DNA of 64,000 nt, from assembly GCA_964473465.1 (NCBI GenBank), contig CAYYPE010000006.1, positions 1-64,000 of the forward strand, written 5' to 3'. This stretch comes from CALHRB01 sp964473465 (GTDB taxonomy: Bacteria; Bacteroidota; Ignavibacteria; Kapaibacteriales; UBA2268). Each line of letters begins with the position of its first letter. The stretch's first letter is position 1. This document shows positions 28,083 to 35,870 of this stretch, one piece after another. A program made the translations under genes and the position numbers. Under the pieces are notes generated by a model. That model saw only the letters and a list, made by a program, of their open reading frames with translations, had not been told where the DNA came from and searched no databases.

Positions 28083-28898
28083 ATGAAAAATGTTTATGAA
28101 TTATTCAATTTAGAAGGCAGAACAGCTATTGTTACCGGTGCTCTCGGTTTAATCGGCAGACAACATTGCATAGCCTTGGCTGAAGCCGGAGCAAATGTTG
28201 TTGTATCAGACATCAATGAAGAAAAATGTATAGCTTTTGCAAAAGAATTAAATACAGATTCCATTGGACTGGCTTTCGATATTTGTAACAAACAACAGGT
28301 AGAAGATTCAAAAATCAAGATTCTTGAAAAATTTAATCATATTGATATTTTAGTCAATAATGCAGCTATCAATGATATGGTCGAGAATCCTGTTTCATTG
28401 CTTGAAGAATCCAAATTTGAGAACTACCCTCTTGATTTATTCAGAAAAGTCATAGATGTAAATGTTACGGGAATGTTTATATGTTCACAGGTATTTGGCA
28501 CTGAAATGGCAAAAAGACAAAAGGGGAGTATTGTCAATATAGCTTCAACCTATGGAATTGTAGCACCAGATCAATCATTATATCTAAAGCCAGATGGAAG
28601 CAGATTGTTCTATAAGTCCCCTGCTTATCCAACTGCAAAAGGAGCGGTGATTTCATTTACAAGGTTTCTGGCCGCTTATTGGGGAAGTCAGAATGTCCGT
28701 GTTAATGCACTTTCCCCGGGGGGAGTTGAAAACAATCAAGCTGATTTTTTTATTGATAACTATTCAAAAAGAACACCATTGAACAGGATGGCTCAACCAG
28801 ATGATTATAAAGGGGCTTTGCTGTTTCTGGCAAGTGATGCCTCTTCATATATGACAGGAGCTAATCTGGTAGTTGATGGTGGCTGGACTATTTGGTAA
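28083..28898 (+). CDS. Short-chain dehydrogenase/reductase (SDR)
   Basis: About 271 residues. It shows the SDR coenzyme motif TGALGLIGRQH (TGxxxGxG), the NNAAIND motif, the active-site Ser in VNIASTYG, the YPTAK catalytic Tyr/Lys pair, and the SPGGVENNQ and GANLVVDGGW segments. It would oxidise or reduce a sugar hydroxyl or keto group in the pathway. An SDR (PtmA) occurs in legionaminic acid gene sets, which is a suggestive parallel only. The ATG at 28083 is five bases after the preceding stop; the longer frame from 28044 would overlap the aminotransferase. Confidence 0.87.
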   Translation: MKNVYELFNLEGRTAIVTGALGLIGRQHCIALAEAGANVVVSDINEEKCIAFAKELNTDSIGLAFDICNKQQVEDSKIKILEKFNHIDILVNNAAINDMVENPVSLLEESKFENYPLDLFRKVIDVNVTGMFICSQVFGTEMAKRQKGSIVNIASTYGIVAPDQSLYLKPDGSRLFYKSPAYPTAKGAVISFTRFLAAYWGSQNVRVNALSPGGVENNQADFFIDNYSKRTPLNRMAQPDDYKGALLFLASDASSYMTGANLVVDGGWTIW

Positions 28899-28921
28899 TT
28901 TTCTATTTATCGGGAGAAAAA

Positions 28922-29803
28922 ATGAATCAAAAAAGGAAAATCAAAATTGGCGAGAGATTTGTTGGAGATGGTCAGCCAACTTATGTTATTGCTGAAATTG
29001 GAATTAATCATAATGGTTCAGTTGAACTGGCGAAAAAAATGATTGCAGGAGCTGCAACTGCCGGTGCTGATGCTGTTAAATTTCAAAAAAGGACACCTGA
29101 AATTTGCGTCCCTAAAGATCAATGGTATATTGAACGGGACACACCTTGGGGAAGGATGACTTATATTGATTATCGCTATAAAGTTGAATTTGGCAAAGAT
29201 GAATATGCTGAAATAGACCGATTTTGCAAGGAGCATAATATCAGTTGGTTTGCATCGTGTTGGGACGAACCTTCAGTTGATTTTATCGAACAGTTTGATG
29301 TTCCTGCTTACAAAGCTCCCTCAGCTTCACTAACCGACATTGAATTATTAAAGAAAATGAAATCCACCGGCAAACCTTTGATGATTTCAACGGGAATGTC
29401 AACAATGGAAGAAATCGAAGCAGCGGTAAATGCGATAGGTCAGGATAACTTACTTATTGCTCATGCCACTTCTACTTATCCCTGCAAAGTTGAGGAATTA
29501 AATTTGAGAGTAATAAATACATTGCAAAGCAAATACCCCGATACACCCATTGGTTATTCTGGCCACGAGGTTGGATTAGCACCGACATGGGCTGCAGTTA
29601 CCCTTGGAGCATGCTTTGTGGAAAGGCATATAACACTTGATAGAGCTATGTGGGGGACAGATCAGGCAGCTTCAGTCGAAATTGGTGGTTTAATCAGATT
29701 AATTTCAAACATTCGTGACATAGAGAATTCCCTCGGCGATGGAATTAAAAGGGTATATGAAAGCGAAATGAGTTCACGCAAGAAATTAAGAAGAATTCAA
29801 TAG
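28922..29803 (+). CDS. NeuB-family (sialic-acid-type) synthase without SAF domain
   Basis: About 293 residues. It contains the NeuB hallmarks: YVIAEIGINHNGS, AGADAVKFQKRTPE, FASCWDEPSVDF, MISTGMSTMEEIE, HATSTYPC and the YSGHEVGL...ERHITLDRAMWGTDQAAS region. NeuB enzymes condense phosphoenolpyruvate with a hexosamine-type aldose to a nine-carbon 2-keto-3-deoxy acid. Characterised NeuB proteins have a C-terminal antifreeze-like SAF domain of about 60-70 residues, which is absent here. The ATG at 28922 follows GGGAGA; a longer frame from 28892 would overlap the SDR gene. It is the last gene of the operon, and its stop lies one base from that of the convergent comF-like gene. Confidence 0.88.
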   Translation: MNQKRKIKIGERFVGDGQPTYVIAEIGINHNGSVELAKKMIAGAATAGADAVKFQKRTPEICVPKDQWYIERDTPWGRMTYIDYRYKVEFGKDEYAEIDRFCKEHNISWFASCWDEPSVDFIEQFDVPAYKAPSASLTDIELLKKMKSTGKPLMISTGMSTMEEIEAAVNAIGQDNLLIAHATSTYPCKVEELNLRVINTLQSKYPDTPIGYSGHEVGLAPTWAAVTLGACFVERHITLDRAMWGTDQAASVEIGGLIRLISNIRDIENSLGDGIKRVYESEMSSRKKLRRIQ

Positions 29804-29804
29804 C

Positions 29805-30536
29805 TCATCCTGATATAGCCAGAGCTGCAATATCAACCCTTCTTGCTCCTAAATTAAGAAGGGTTTTTGCACATTCATTTATTGTTGACCCTGTGGTTAA
29901 AACATCATCAATTAATAATATTGTTTCGTTATTTAATTTAGTTTTCTCATTATAACCTTTAAAAACATTTTTAACGTTTGTTTTTCTTTCTTCGGCAGAC
30001 AATAGGGTTTGTGTTGTGGTATATCTAAATCTTTTTATTAGTTTAGTATCAACACTGACACCCAAAATTTGAGCTATTCCCAGAGCTATTATTTCTGCCT
30101 GATTGAATCCTCTTTCCCGCAAACGTGCAGAATGAATCGGAACAGGGACAATTAAATCATATCCAATATTTATTTGATTTTTTATTAATTTTCCTAATTC
30201 ATTTCCAAGCTGGTATCCTACTTTTCTAAAACCATAGTATTTGATTGAATGAATGATTTTCATATAATCGGAATTATGGGCAACCCTGAAAAGTGCTATT
30301 GCACTGCTGATTGCTAAGTCATCCGGGGGAAAATTTTCAGTTAGTTTATTAAATATTATTTCAGGAGATGGTGCAAGCGGAAATTTATAATAGCATTCAT
30401 CGCATACAAAATCTATATTGGTTTCATAATTGATAAATTTATCGCAAACAAAACAATGTTTTGGGGACAGAACATTTAAGGGCGATAAAACTATGTTTTT
30501 CAGGGGATTTAATATTTTGGATGAATTATTGACCAT
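29805..30536 (-). CDS. ComF-family phosphoribosyltransferase-like protein
   Basis: About 243 residues. An N-terminal zinc-finger-like pair (CFVCDKF and VCDECYYKF) is followed by a phosphoribosyltransferase domain with LIVPVPIHSARLRERGFNQAE and the PRPP loop VLLIDDVLTTGSTINEC. ComF proteins function in DNA uptake in transformable bacteria, but many homologues occur in non-competent species, so a role in competence is not assured here. The ATG at 30536 lies inside the end of the upstream AlbA_2-type gene (11-base overlap). Confidence 0.9.
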   Translation of the reverse strand: MVNNSSKILNPLKNIVLSPLNVLSPKHCFVCDKFINYETNIDFVCDECYYKFPLAPSPEIIFNKLTENFPPDDLAISSAIALFRVAHNSDYMKIIHSIKYYGFRKVGYQLGNELGKLIKNQINIGYDLIVPVPIHSARLRERGFNQAEIIALGIAQILGVSVDTKLIKRFRYTTTQTLLSAEERKTNVKNVFKGYNEKTKLNNETILLIDDVLTTGSTINECAKTLLNLGARRVDIAALAISG

Positions 30537-31191
30537 CAATTCTATCTACCAGAGTAAAGAAATCGGAATTATTGTCAACATGAATTTGCAGAACACCCGC
30601 TCTAACAAGTCTGACAAGCAGACGAGAAGCCCTTCTTTCGGAAATATTCACTATTCTTGCGAAGTCTTTGACTGTTGCCTTTTCATTTTTTTCAAGAAAT
30701 GCAAAAAGTCTCTTTTCTTTGTCTCCAATACTGAGTTTCAAGGGTTTTGAATCTGGACTGAGGCCAGCCAGAACTCTTTCCATTTCCCTGCTTGCAATCA
30801 GGGATTTATCGCCGACCCGGATATAAGCTCTGGATTCATATTCGGAGTTTGAGCCATTATCATGAATTCTATGTGGTTTTTTGTTACTTTCATTAATATA
30901 AACCACGATTATATCTTTATTGGAAATATTAACAATATCAATATCAGGTTCAATTGGGGGATCAATGTAGAACCCACATATTTCTTCAATTTGGTCAAAA
31001 GAGGATTTCTCACTATCTATTCCGACGATTTTACCATCGTCATCCACTCCTATGATTAGATAACCTCCCAGAGTATTAGCAAAGGCAGATATTTCACGTG
31101 CGATTTTTTCGTATGAGCTGATTTTTCTCTTGAATTCGACAGTGGAGGATTCTCCGGAGATTATGATTTCTTTTAATTTATCAGGATACAT
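30526..31191 (-). CDS. AlbA_2 (Schlafen-like) domain protein with winged helix
   Basis: About 221 residues. The first 130 form an AlbA_2/Schlafen-type domain with ESSTVEFKRKI, ISAFANTLGGYLIIGVDDDGKIVG and RAYIRVGDKS. The C-terminal 60 residues resemble a winged helix (ATVKDFARIVNISERRASRLLVRLV). The family is often annotated as a putative transcriptional regulator or ATP-binding protein; Schlafen relatives are nucleases. It is coupled to the comF-like gene. The ATG at 31191 is used; an in-frame TTG at 31224 is less likely. Confidence 0.82.
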   Translation of the reverse strand: MYPDKLKEIIISGESSTVEFKRKISSYEKIAREISAFANTLGGYLIIGVDDDGKIVGIDSEKSSFDQIEEICGFYIDPPIEPDIDIVNISNKDIIVVYINESNKKPHRIHDNGSNSEYESRAYIRVGDKSLIASREMERVLAGLSPDSKPLKLSIGDKEKRLFAFLEKNEKATVKDFARIVNISERRASRLLVRLVRAGVLQIHVDNNSDFFTLVDRIDGQ

Positions 31192-31296
31192 TTTTTTTCT
31201 TTCTATTTTTTTTAATCTCCTCAAAAGAGATAACGGATAAGAAAAAAAAACATTAAATTAGTATTCAATTTATTTTTTATTATATTTTTTTTGGTT

Positions 31297-32694
31297 ATGA
31301 AAAAGCTATCATTACAAAAATTTAGTATTATCTGGTTACTTGTATTCATTACTCCTGTCCCGGATTTATTTTCACAGCAGTGGACTAAAATTCAGGGAAC
31401 GAGCTTATATTTAAATGGAATTTTTCTAAGCCCTCAAAATCCTCAATTACTGATGGTTTCATCTGATGATTTACCAACAGATTTTTCCGAGCAAAATATT
31501 GGGTTTCCTTATTTTGGGGTTGGTCAAAATGGTTTCAAAATAAGCACAGACGGAGGAAATTCATTTAGTGATCCAATACTTCAAGGCTATTCTGTATATA
31601 ACCTGCATCAGGCTGCAGATAACACTAATCATTGGTTTGCTTCAGTCAGAAGGTTTACACGTGGAGGCGTTCTATCATCAAGTGATGGAGGAAAAACATG
31701 GGACACAGATAAACTAAAATGCTCAGGTAATTTTCAGATTACAAAAATTATATCCAAAAAGAACAATTCCAACGAGCTTGAACTATATGCATCAGCGGTA
31801 AATACAGACGAGGGCTTCAAATATTCATTTAATAACTTTGATGAGTGCTTTACTAATGAAGATCTTGATATTCAGTCGCTTGATATTGCAATTTCGCCTC
31901 TTGATGCAAATCTTATGTTCATTGCCGGGGACGGATTCCACAACAGCGGTGTTTATCGAACTTATGATAATGGAAAAACCTGGCTGAAAGATTCCGCTGG
32001 TCTTGAAAATAAAAGGGTATTATGTGTTCTACCCTCAGCGTTCAACAAAGCATGGGTTCTTTGTGGTGTAGATTCGATTGACCTGAACAAATTCCGATAT
32101 GGGAAAGGTATTTATTTATCTCAGGACACAGGAAAAAGCTGGAAACGTGTTGGGGCTTTTGGTTCAACAGTCTTTGCTCTTGCTCAGCATCCCTTTTATC
32201 CGAAATTTATTGCTGCTGCGTGTGACAGAGATGGGGTTTATCTCAGTGGAAGCTTCGGTTGGTCTTGGGAAAGATTTTCCGAAGGTTTACCCAAAGATTC
32301 ATCTGTCAGACAAGTTGCTATACCTGCAATAGATTCGACAAAGGAAGGTATAATAGTTTATGCAGGTGTTTTTGGAGAGGGTCTATATAAATCAATCAGA
32401 ATTAAAACAAGCGTTGAAACTCCTGCTAATCAGAATAGCAAAATAAATATCTCCCCTAACCCGGCGGAGGAATATATAGAAATCAGGATCCCCTCTCGAG
32501 AGGGGGCAGGGGGTGTGGAAATCAAAATCTACAACCTGCCCGGCGAGTGTGTCTTGTCCGTTACTGATGCCGGAGGGACACACCCCTTAATCCCCTCTCA
32601 AGAGGGGAATATAAGGATTGATGTTTCGGGTTTGACGGCGGGGGTGTATTTTGTTCGTGTTGGCGATTGGGTGGGGCGATTTGTGAAAATATGA
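31297..32694 (+). CDS. Secreted BNR/sortilin-like repeat protein with T9SS sorting domain
   Basis: About 465 residues. A signal peptide (about residues 1-27, ending LFSQ) is followed by a beta-propeller region with BNR/Asp-box repeats such as STDGGNSF, SSDGGKTWDT, TYDNGKTW and SQDTGKSW. The C-terminal 85 residues are a type A T9SS sorting domain starting at ISPNPAEEYIEI and ending RVGDWVGRFVKI, so the protein should be exported and surface-attached or released by T9SS. The sorting-domain DNA is GC-richer than the body, contains the 118-bp inverted-repeat element, and is nearly identical to the 3' end of the gene ending at 37175. The ATG at 31297 is preferred over the TTG at 31291. Confidence 0.88.
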   Translation: MKKLSLQKFSIIWLLVFITPVPDLFSQQWTKIQGTSLYLNGIFLSPQNPQLLMVSSDDLPTDFSEQNIGFPYFGVGQNGFKISTDGGNSFSDPILQGYSVYNLHQAADNTNHWFASVRRFTRGGVLSSSDGGKTWDTDKLKCSGNFQITKIISKKNNSNELELYASAVNTDEGFKYSFNNFDECFTNEDLDIQSLDIAISPLDANLMFIAGDGFHNSGVYRTYDNGKTWLKDSAGLENKRVLCVLPSAFNKAWVLCGVDSIDLNKFRYGKGIYLSQDTGKSWKRVGAFGSTVFALAQHPFYPKFIAAACDRDGVYLSGSFGWSWERFSEGLPKDSSVRQVAIPAIDSTKEGIIVYAGVFGEGLYKSIRIKTSVETPANQNSKINISPNPAEEYIEIRIPSREGAGGVEIKIYNLPGECVLSVTDAGGTHPLIPSQEGNIRIDVSGLTAGVYFVRVGDWVGRFVKI

Positions 32695-32800
32695 ATAGCC
32701 ACTACTTTTAAGTAGTGGGGGATTATAAAAAAAAAGCTAATAATCTCATCCGGAAGAACAGACACCCCATTTTGTTCTTCCCTTTGTCATTCCCACGAAA
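32450..32800. repeat. Direct repeat copy A: sorting-domain cassette plus downstream DNA
   Basis: About 350 bases that recur as copy B at 36930-37283. The repeat spans the sorting-domain coding sequence, the stop codon and about 105 noncoding bases, including the small hairpin CCACTACTTTTAAGTAGTGG. From 32572 to about 32733 it matches copy B base for base by eye, about 160 bp; the first 120 bases differ at scattered positions. Because identity continues past the stop codon, a recent DNA exchange explains it better than protein-level constraint. Confidence 0.9.
32490..32607. repeat. In-frame palindromic (REPIN-like) element, copy A
   Basis: A 118-bp element with inverted ends of about 28 bases. 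The left end has the perfect palindrome CCCCTCTCGAGAGGGG (32490-32505) and then GGGGGTGTG; the right end has CACACCCC and then CCCCTCTCAAGAGGGG (32592-32607). It lies wholly within the reading frame and encodes the PSREGAGGV and GGTHPLIPSQEGN parts of the sorting domain. Two REP-like halves in inverted orientation resemble a REPIN or a Rickettsia-type coding palindromic element. Confidence 0.85.
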
Positions 32801-33100
32801 AGCTCTAATAACAGATTTATTTAAAACCTTATTATTCTTCTAAACCTTAGTAGAAAGAAAATGAATCAAAGCATACCTTATTACATTTTATTTTCATTTA
32901 TCTTTATAGAAAACAATAAGGTAATAAGGTTATTTTTGTTTTTGCTTTGTTTTTCTACTAAGGTTGAATACAGGAAATAAGGTTTTTTATGGATTCCCTG
33001 TCAAACAGGTAATGACAGTGTTTATTTCTGATATGGATTCCCGTTTGTTCGGGAATGACAGACAAGAGCCTTTTGTCATTCCCACGAAATTGGGAATCAA
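32785..33100. repeat. Scattered REP-like palindromic units
   Basis: Four related copies: TGTCATTCCCACGAAA at 32785-32800, ATGGATTCCCTGTCAAACAGG from 32989 followed by TAATGACAG, ATGGATTCCCGTTTG...CGGGAATGACAGA from about 33032 to 33062, and TTTGTCATTCCCACGAAATTGGGAAT from about 33072 to 33097. Each is a short palindrome flanked by TGTCATT or ATGGATT, in both orientations. A further pair follows copy B near 37271-37331. These are typical intergenic REP elements; nothing suggests they are expressed. Confidence 0.8.
32824..32986. repeat. 163-bp imperfect palindrome with four matched arm pairs
   Basis: Four pairs of exact arms are nested around a centre near 32905: AAAACCTTATT (32824) with AATAAGGTTTT (ends 32986), CCTTAGTAGAA (32845) with TTCTACTAAGG (ends 32963), CAAAGCA (32867) with TGCTTTG (ends 32949), and CCTTATTAC (32876) with GTAATAAGG (ends 32929). 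Stretches between arms are unpaired. There is no open frame. It could be a MITE-like remnant, a long hairpin terminator or a structured RNA. Confidence 0.8.
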
Positions 33101-33284
33101 AAATTAATAAAAATTAATTTGGAAATTAATGATTTATTTATTAAGATTTGTCTTGAAGGTAAGAAGTATTGTTATTGTTTTGTGATTGTTTATTTGATTT
33201 GATTACCAATACCAATACCTTTTTATGTTTTTTGAAATAATTAAAAAATATTTGAAAGGAGGGTTAGCCTATGCGAGAAAAAAA

Positions 33285-33384
33285 GCCGAACTTGTAAATT
33301 GCAGTTACCAGTTCGGCAAGAAAACTAAACGACTGTTTATTATAACAGATAAAATTCCCTTTTGCCCGTTAATCAATGGGCAAA
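33285..33384 (+). other. Two hairpins after a short leader-like frame
   Basis: Hairpin 1: GCCGAACT (33285-33292) with AGTTCGGC (33310-33317). Hairpin 2: TTTGCCC (33361-33367) with GGGCAAA (33378-33384), followed by A-rich and then T-rich DNA. A strong AAGGAGG at 33256-33262 precedes an ATG at 33271 that opens an eight-codon frame (MREKKPNL) ending inside hairpin 1. This could be a leader or attenuator for the gene at 33441, or chance. Confidence 0.35.
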
Positions 33385-33440
33385 TTAATAAAAAAAATGT
33401 AACTTTTTAAAAAATAATTTGTTTATATTTATAATTAGAG

Positions 33441-34400
33441 ATGAAAATGAAAATTTATTTTATTATTATAAACATTGTTTTTTTATTACTCATCACATCC
33501 ATAAATGTTATTTGCGATGACCCACCATGTAAACCTGAAGGCGAATCTGATTGCGATTGGATTGAAGCGGAAGAAGTAATTGAATTTCATCTTAACCCTC
33601 AAATACAAGGATACGATGAAGACTGCGAAAACTGCATATTTTATGTAAAATATTGGTATAGAATATGCCCGATACCTCCTTATGGAAATGGCTTCTACCA
33701 GGATATTAGCATAACTGATATCTGGTATGATGCTTCTGATGATGATTGCCAGAATTGTTCGCCTTCAAACTTATTTCTGCATGCACTATTCGCTATATGG
33801 GAAGAAAATGCAATGAATTTTGTTAAACGGTGTGATAATTCCACACACTATTATAATAGAATTAGTGAAGGCTCATGCTGGCGAGAATTGATAGTCTATG
33901 TTCCACCTTTTCCTCCTTTACCGGGTAAAACCGAAAAGCATATTGTACCATGTGACGGGTACGGATGTTGTCAGACGGTTTACAATATTTCATTTGATAT
34001 GAATTGTAATATTATCAGTCTTTATACTGTTGGTTCAAAATATATTGAAGATGATTGCCATGACCCTTGCTTTTTTGTATGTAATCAATTAGTTTTCAAT
34101 TTTCAGGCATCGCAAGGTAAGTTACCAACATACGATAAGACTATGGATATGTCTGAAAGGGTGATTAATATTATCGTTAATAATTTATCTGATAATACTA
34201 TCAAACTAAAAAGTAAAGATGAAAAAATTGAATCTTTCTTCATCTATAACTTAATTGGTGAAAATGTATTTACCGGTTACAGTAGCAATCAACAAAAAGA
34301 TTTGATATCTATTGACTTACAGTCATACCCTAAAGGAATTTATCATTTAATTGTTAAAACAAATAAAAATTTATATCATAGAATTGTTCTTAATTTATAG
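33441..34400 (+). CDS. Cys-rich secreted protein with probable T9SS sorting domain
   Basis: 319 residues. A signal peptide at about residues 1-26 (YFIIINIVFLLLITSINVIC) leads into a domain with about 22 cysteines in pairs such as CENC, CQNC, CDGYGCC and CHDPC, suggesting disulfides or metal sites. I do not recognise this domain. The last 75 residues have the sorting-domain pattern (ESFFIYNLIGENVF, then LQSYPKGIYHLIVKT, ending in HRIVLNL). The gene is much more AT-rich than the window average and lies in the island between the direct repeats. A Met two codons in is an alternative start. Confidence 0.78.
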   Translation: MKMKIYFIIINIVFLLLITSINVICDDPPCKPEGESDCDWIEAEEVIEFHLNPQIQGYDEDCENCIFYVKYWYRICPIPPYGNGFYQDISITDIWYDASDDDCQNCSPSNLFLHALFAIWEENAMNFVKRCDNSTHYYNRISEGSCWRELIVYVPPFPPLPGKTEKHIVPCDGYGCCQTVYNISFDMNCNIISLYTVGSKYIEDDCHDPCFFVCNQLVFNFQASQGKLPTYDKTMDMSERVINIIVNNLSDNTIKLKSKDEKIESFFIYNLIGENVFTGYSSNQQKDLISIDLQSYPKGIYHLIVKTNKNLYHRIVLNL

Positions 34401-34436
34401 CAAACTATGTTAATTGATTTTTGTGATTGGTAAATT

Positions 34437-34482
34437 GCGATGAATCCGGAAATAATAATAATCACTGGATTCTTCGCTTTTA
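34437..34482 (+). terminator. Probable rho-independent terminator after the Cys-rich gene
   Basis: GCGATGAATCC (34437-34447) pairs with GGATTCTTCGC (34467-34477) with one mismatch, loop 19 bases, and is followed by TTTT. It lies 37 bases after the stop at 34400 and before the next gene at 34556. Confidence 0.6.
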
Positions 34483-34555
34483 CAATTAAATCAGACAATT
34501 TAGTTAATTTAATGAAGTTTTTTTCTACGAAAGAATAATAATTTAATGAGCAGAT

Positions 34556-35869
34556 ATGAAATATTTTAAAATTTATTTACAATTATTAATAATTATTTCA
34601 TTATTGTTTAAAACAGAAGTGACATTTTCATTCGACTTTTTTTTGCAAACGGTTGATTCAAACTCAAAATATCATATTTTTGATATCGATTGCGCCGATT
34701 CGGCTAATTGTATTTCTTTGTCAAGAACAAATGGTCAGTATCATAGATTAAGACATACAACCAATGGAGGTTTAACTTGGTTTGATACTTTTTTACAAAC
34801 TTCAACAGGTAAATTTCCAATTGATTTATATGACTTATCATATCCTGACAAAGATTTTGCTTATGTTTCCTGTGATAGCGGAATTATTTTAAAAACAACA
34901 AATAATGGTAAAGAATGGGAGAGAATTTTTATCGATTCAAATATAGCCTTAGAAAAAATATTTATGTTAGATAAAGACCTTGGCTATTCTTTATCTAATT
35001 CGGGAAAGTACATTTATAAAACTCATGACGGTTGGATAACTAATAATATAATAAGCCTTCCTGATAGTTTTCTTTTAGGGAGAACTGATATGCAAATATT
35101 TGACGAAGGAATAATATATATATATTCTCCCGTAATTGAAGGCGGTTATATTTATATTACTTATGATGATGGCATTAGTTGGACAGTTAGAAAAACACCG
35201 AAATTGGCATACTGGATTAAAACATATTTTTTTAATAAACAAATTGGATGGGTTCTAGGTGAAACTTCTTATGGCTTTAAAAATTATTATTATATCTATA
35301 AAACCGAAGATGCTGGTCAAACATGGAAATTGCAAAGCGAAATATTAAATCAAAGAAATTATAGGGACATATATTTTACGGACTCAGTAAACGGTATAAT
35401 AGTCGGTAATTTTGAATTAATTATGCTTACAACAGATGGCGGTAATACATGGCAGGAAAATGAAAGCCCCAAAAATGCAAATCCATTATCATATAATCAA
35501 ATAATCTTTCCATCAAAATCAACAGGCTTTATTACAGCAAATTTAGGGGTAATTAAAAAATGGGATAAGTCCTTAACTTCAATTTCATCTTCTTCAGATG
35601 CCAAAAGTTTAAATCCTATTATTTATCCGAACCCGTCACAATCCGGTGATTTAATAAACATTGATATTTTCGGATATGAACCTGGAAATATTTCCTTTTT
35701 CATATGCGATATTTTAGGTAAAAAGTTTGAAGAGAAAGATTATGATATTTTAACAATAGACACAAAATCAATAAAATTTCGAATTAAAGAAAATGTACTT
35801 CCTGGGATATATATAGTTAACCTGTTATTTAACAAAAAGAATTATTTTGAAAAATTAGTAATTTATTAA
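34556..35869 (+). CDS. Secreted BNR-like repeat protein with T9SS sorting domain
   Basis: 437 residues. A signal peptide (about residues 1-26) is followed by a predicted beta-propeller with repeats such as TTNGGLTWF, TTNNGKEWER, TYDDGISW, TEDAGQTWK and TTDGGNTWQE, the pattern seen in Ycf48-like and sortilin-like proteins. The C-terminal 80 residues form a sorting domain (IIYPNPSQSGD ... GIYIVNLLFNKKNYFEKLVIY) with no palindromic element. The gene is strongly AT-rich. It ends one base before the next gene, a close relative in design, so the two are probably an operon. Ligand and role are unknown. Confidence 0.85.
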   Translation: MKYFKIYLQLLIIISLLFKTEVTFSFDFFLQTVDSNSKYHIFDIDCADSANCISLSRTNGQYHRLRHTTNGGLTWFDTFLQTSTGKFPIDLYDLSYPDKDFAYVSCDSGIILKTTNNGKEWERIFIDSNIALEKIFMLDKDLGYSLSNSGKYIYKTHDGWITNNIISLPDSFLLGRTDMQIFDEGIIYIYSPVIEGGYIYITYDDGISWTVRKTPKLAYWIKTYFFNKQIGWVLGETSYGFKNYYYIYKTEDAGQTWKLQSEILNQRNYRDIYFTDSVNGIIVGNFELIMLTTDGGNTWQENESPKNANPLSYNQIIFPSKSTGFITANLGVIKKWDKSLTSISSSSDAKSLNPIIYPNPSQSGDLINIDIFGYEPGNISFFICDILGKKFEEKDYDILTIDTKSIKFRIKENVLPGIYIVNLLFNKKNYFEKLVIY

Positions 35870-35870
35870 T

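Larger units (their letters stand above)
32695..33440. other. 746-bp gene-poor region rich in palindromes
   Basis: No convincing gene. It holds the tail of direct repeat A, a 163-bp imperfect palindrome (32824-32986), several REP-like ATTCCC/GGGAAT elements (32785-33100), and two hairpins near 33285-33384. A 61-codon frame at 33225-33410 lacks signal, homology or convincing initiation and overlaps both hairpins. The promoter of the gene at 33441 should lie near the right end. Confidence 0.75.

Noticed and set aside
33225..33410. A 61-codon open frame in the repeat-rich region
   Set aside because: It overlaps two hairpins, has no ribosome site at its ATG, and shows no signal or recognisable domain.
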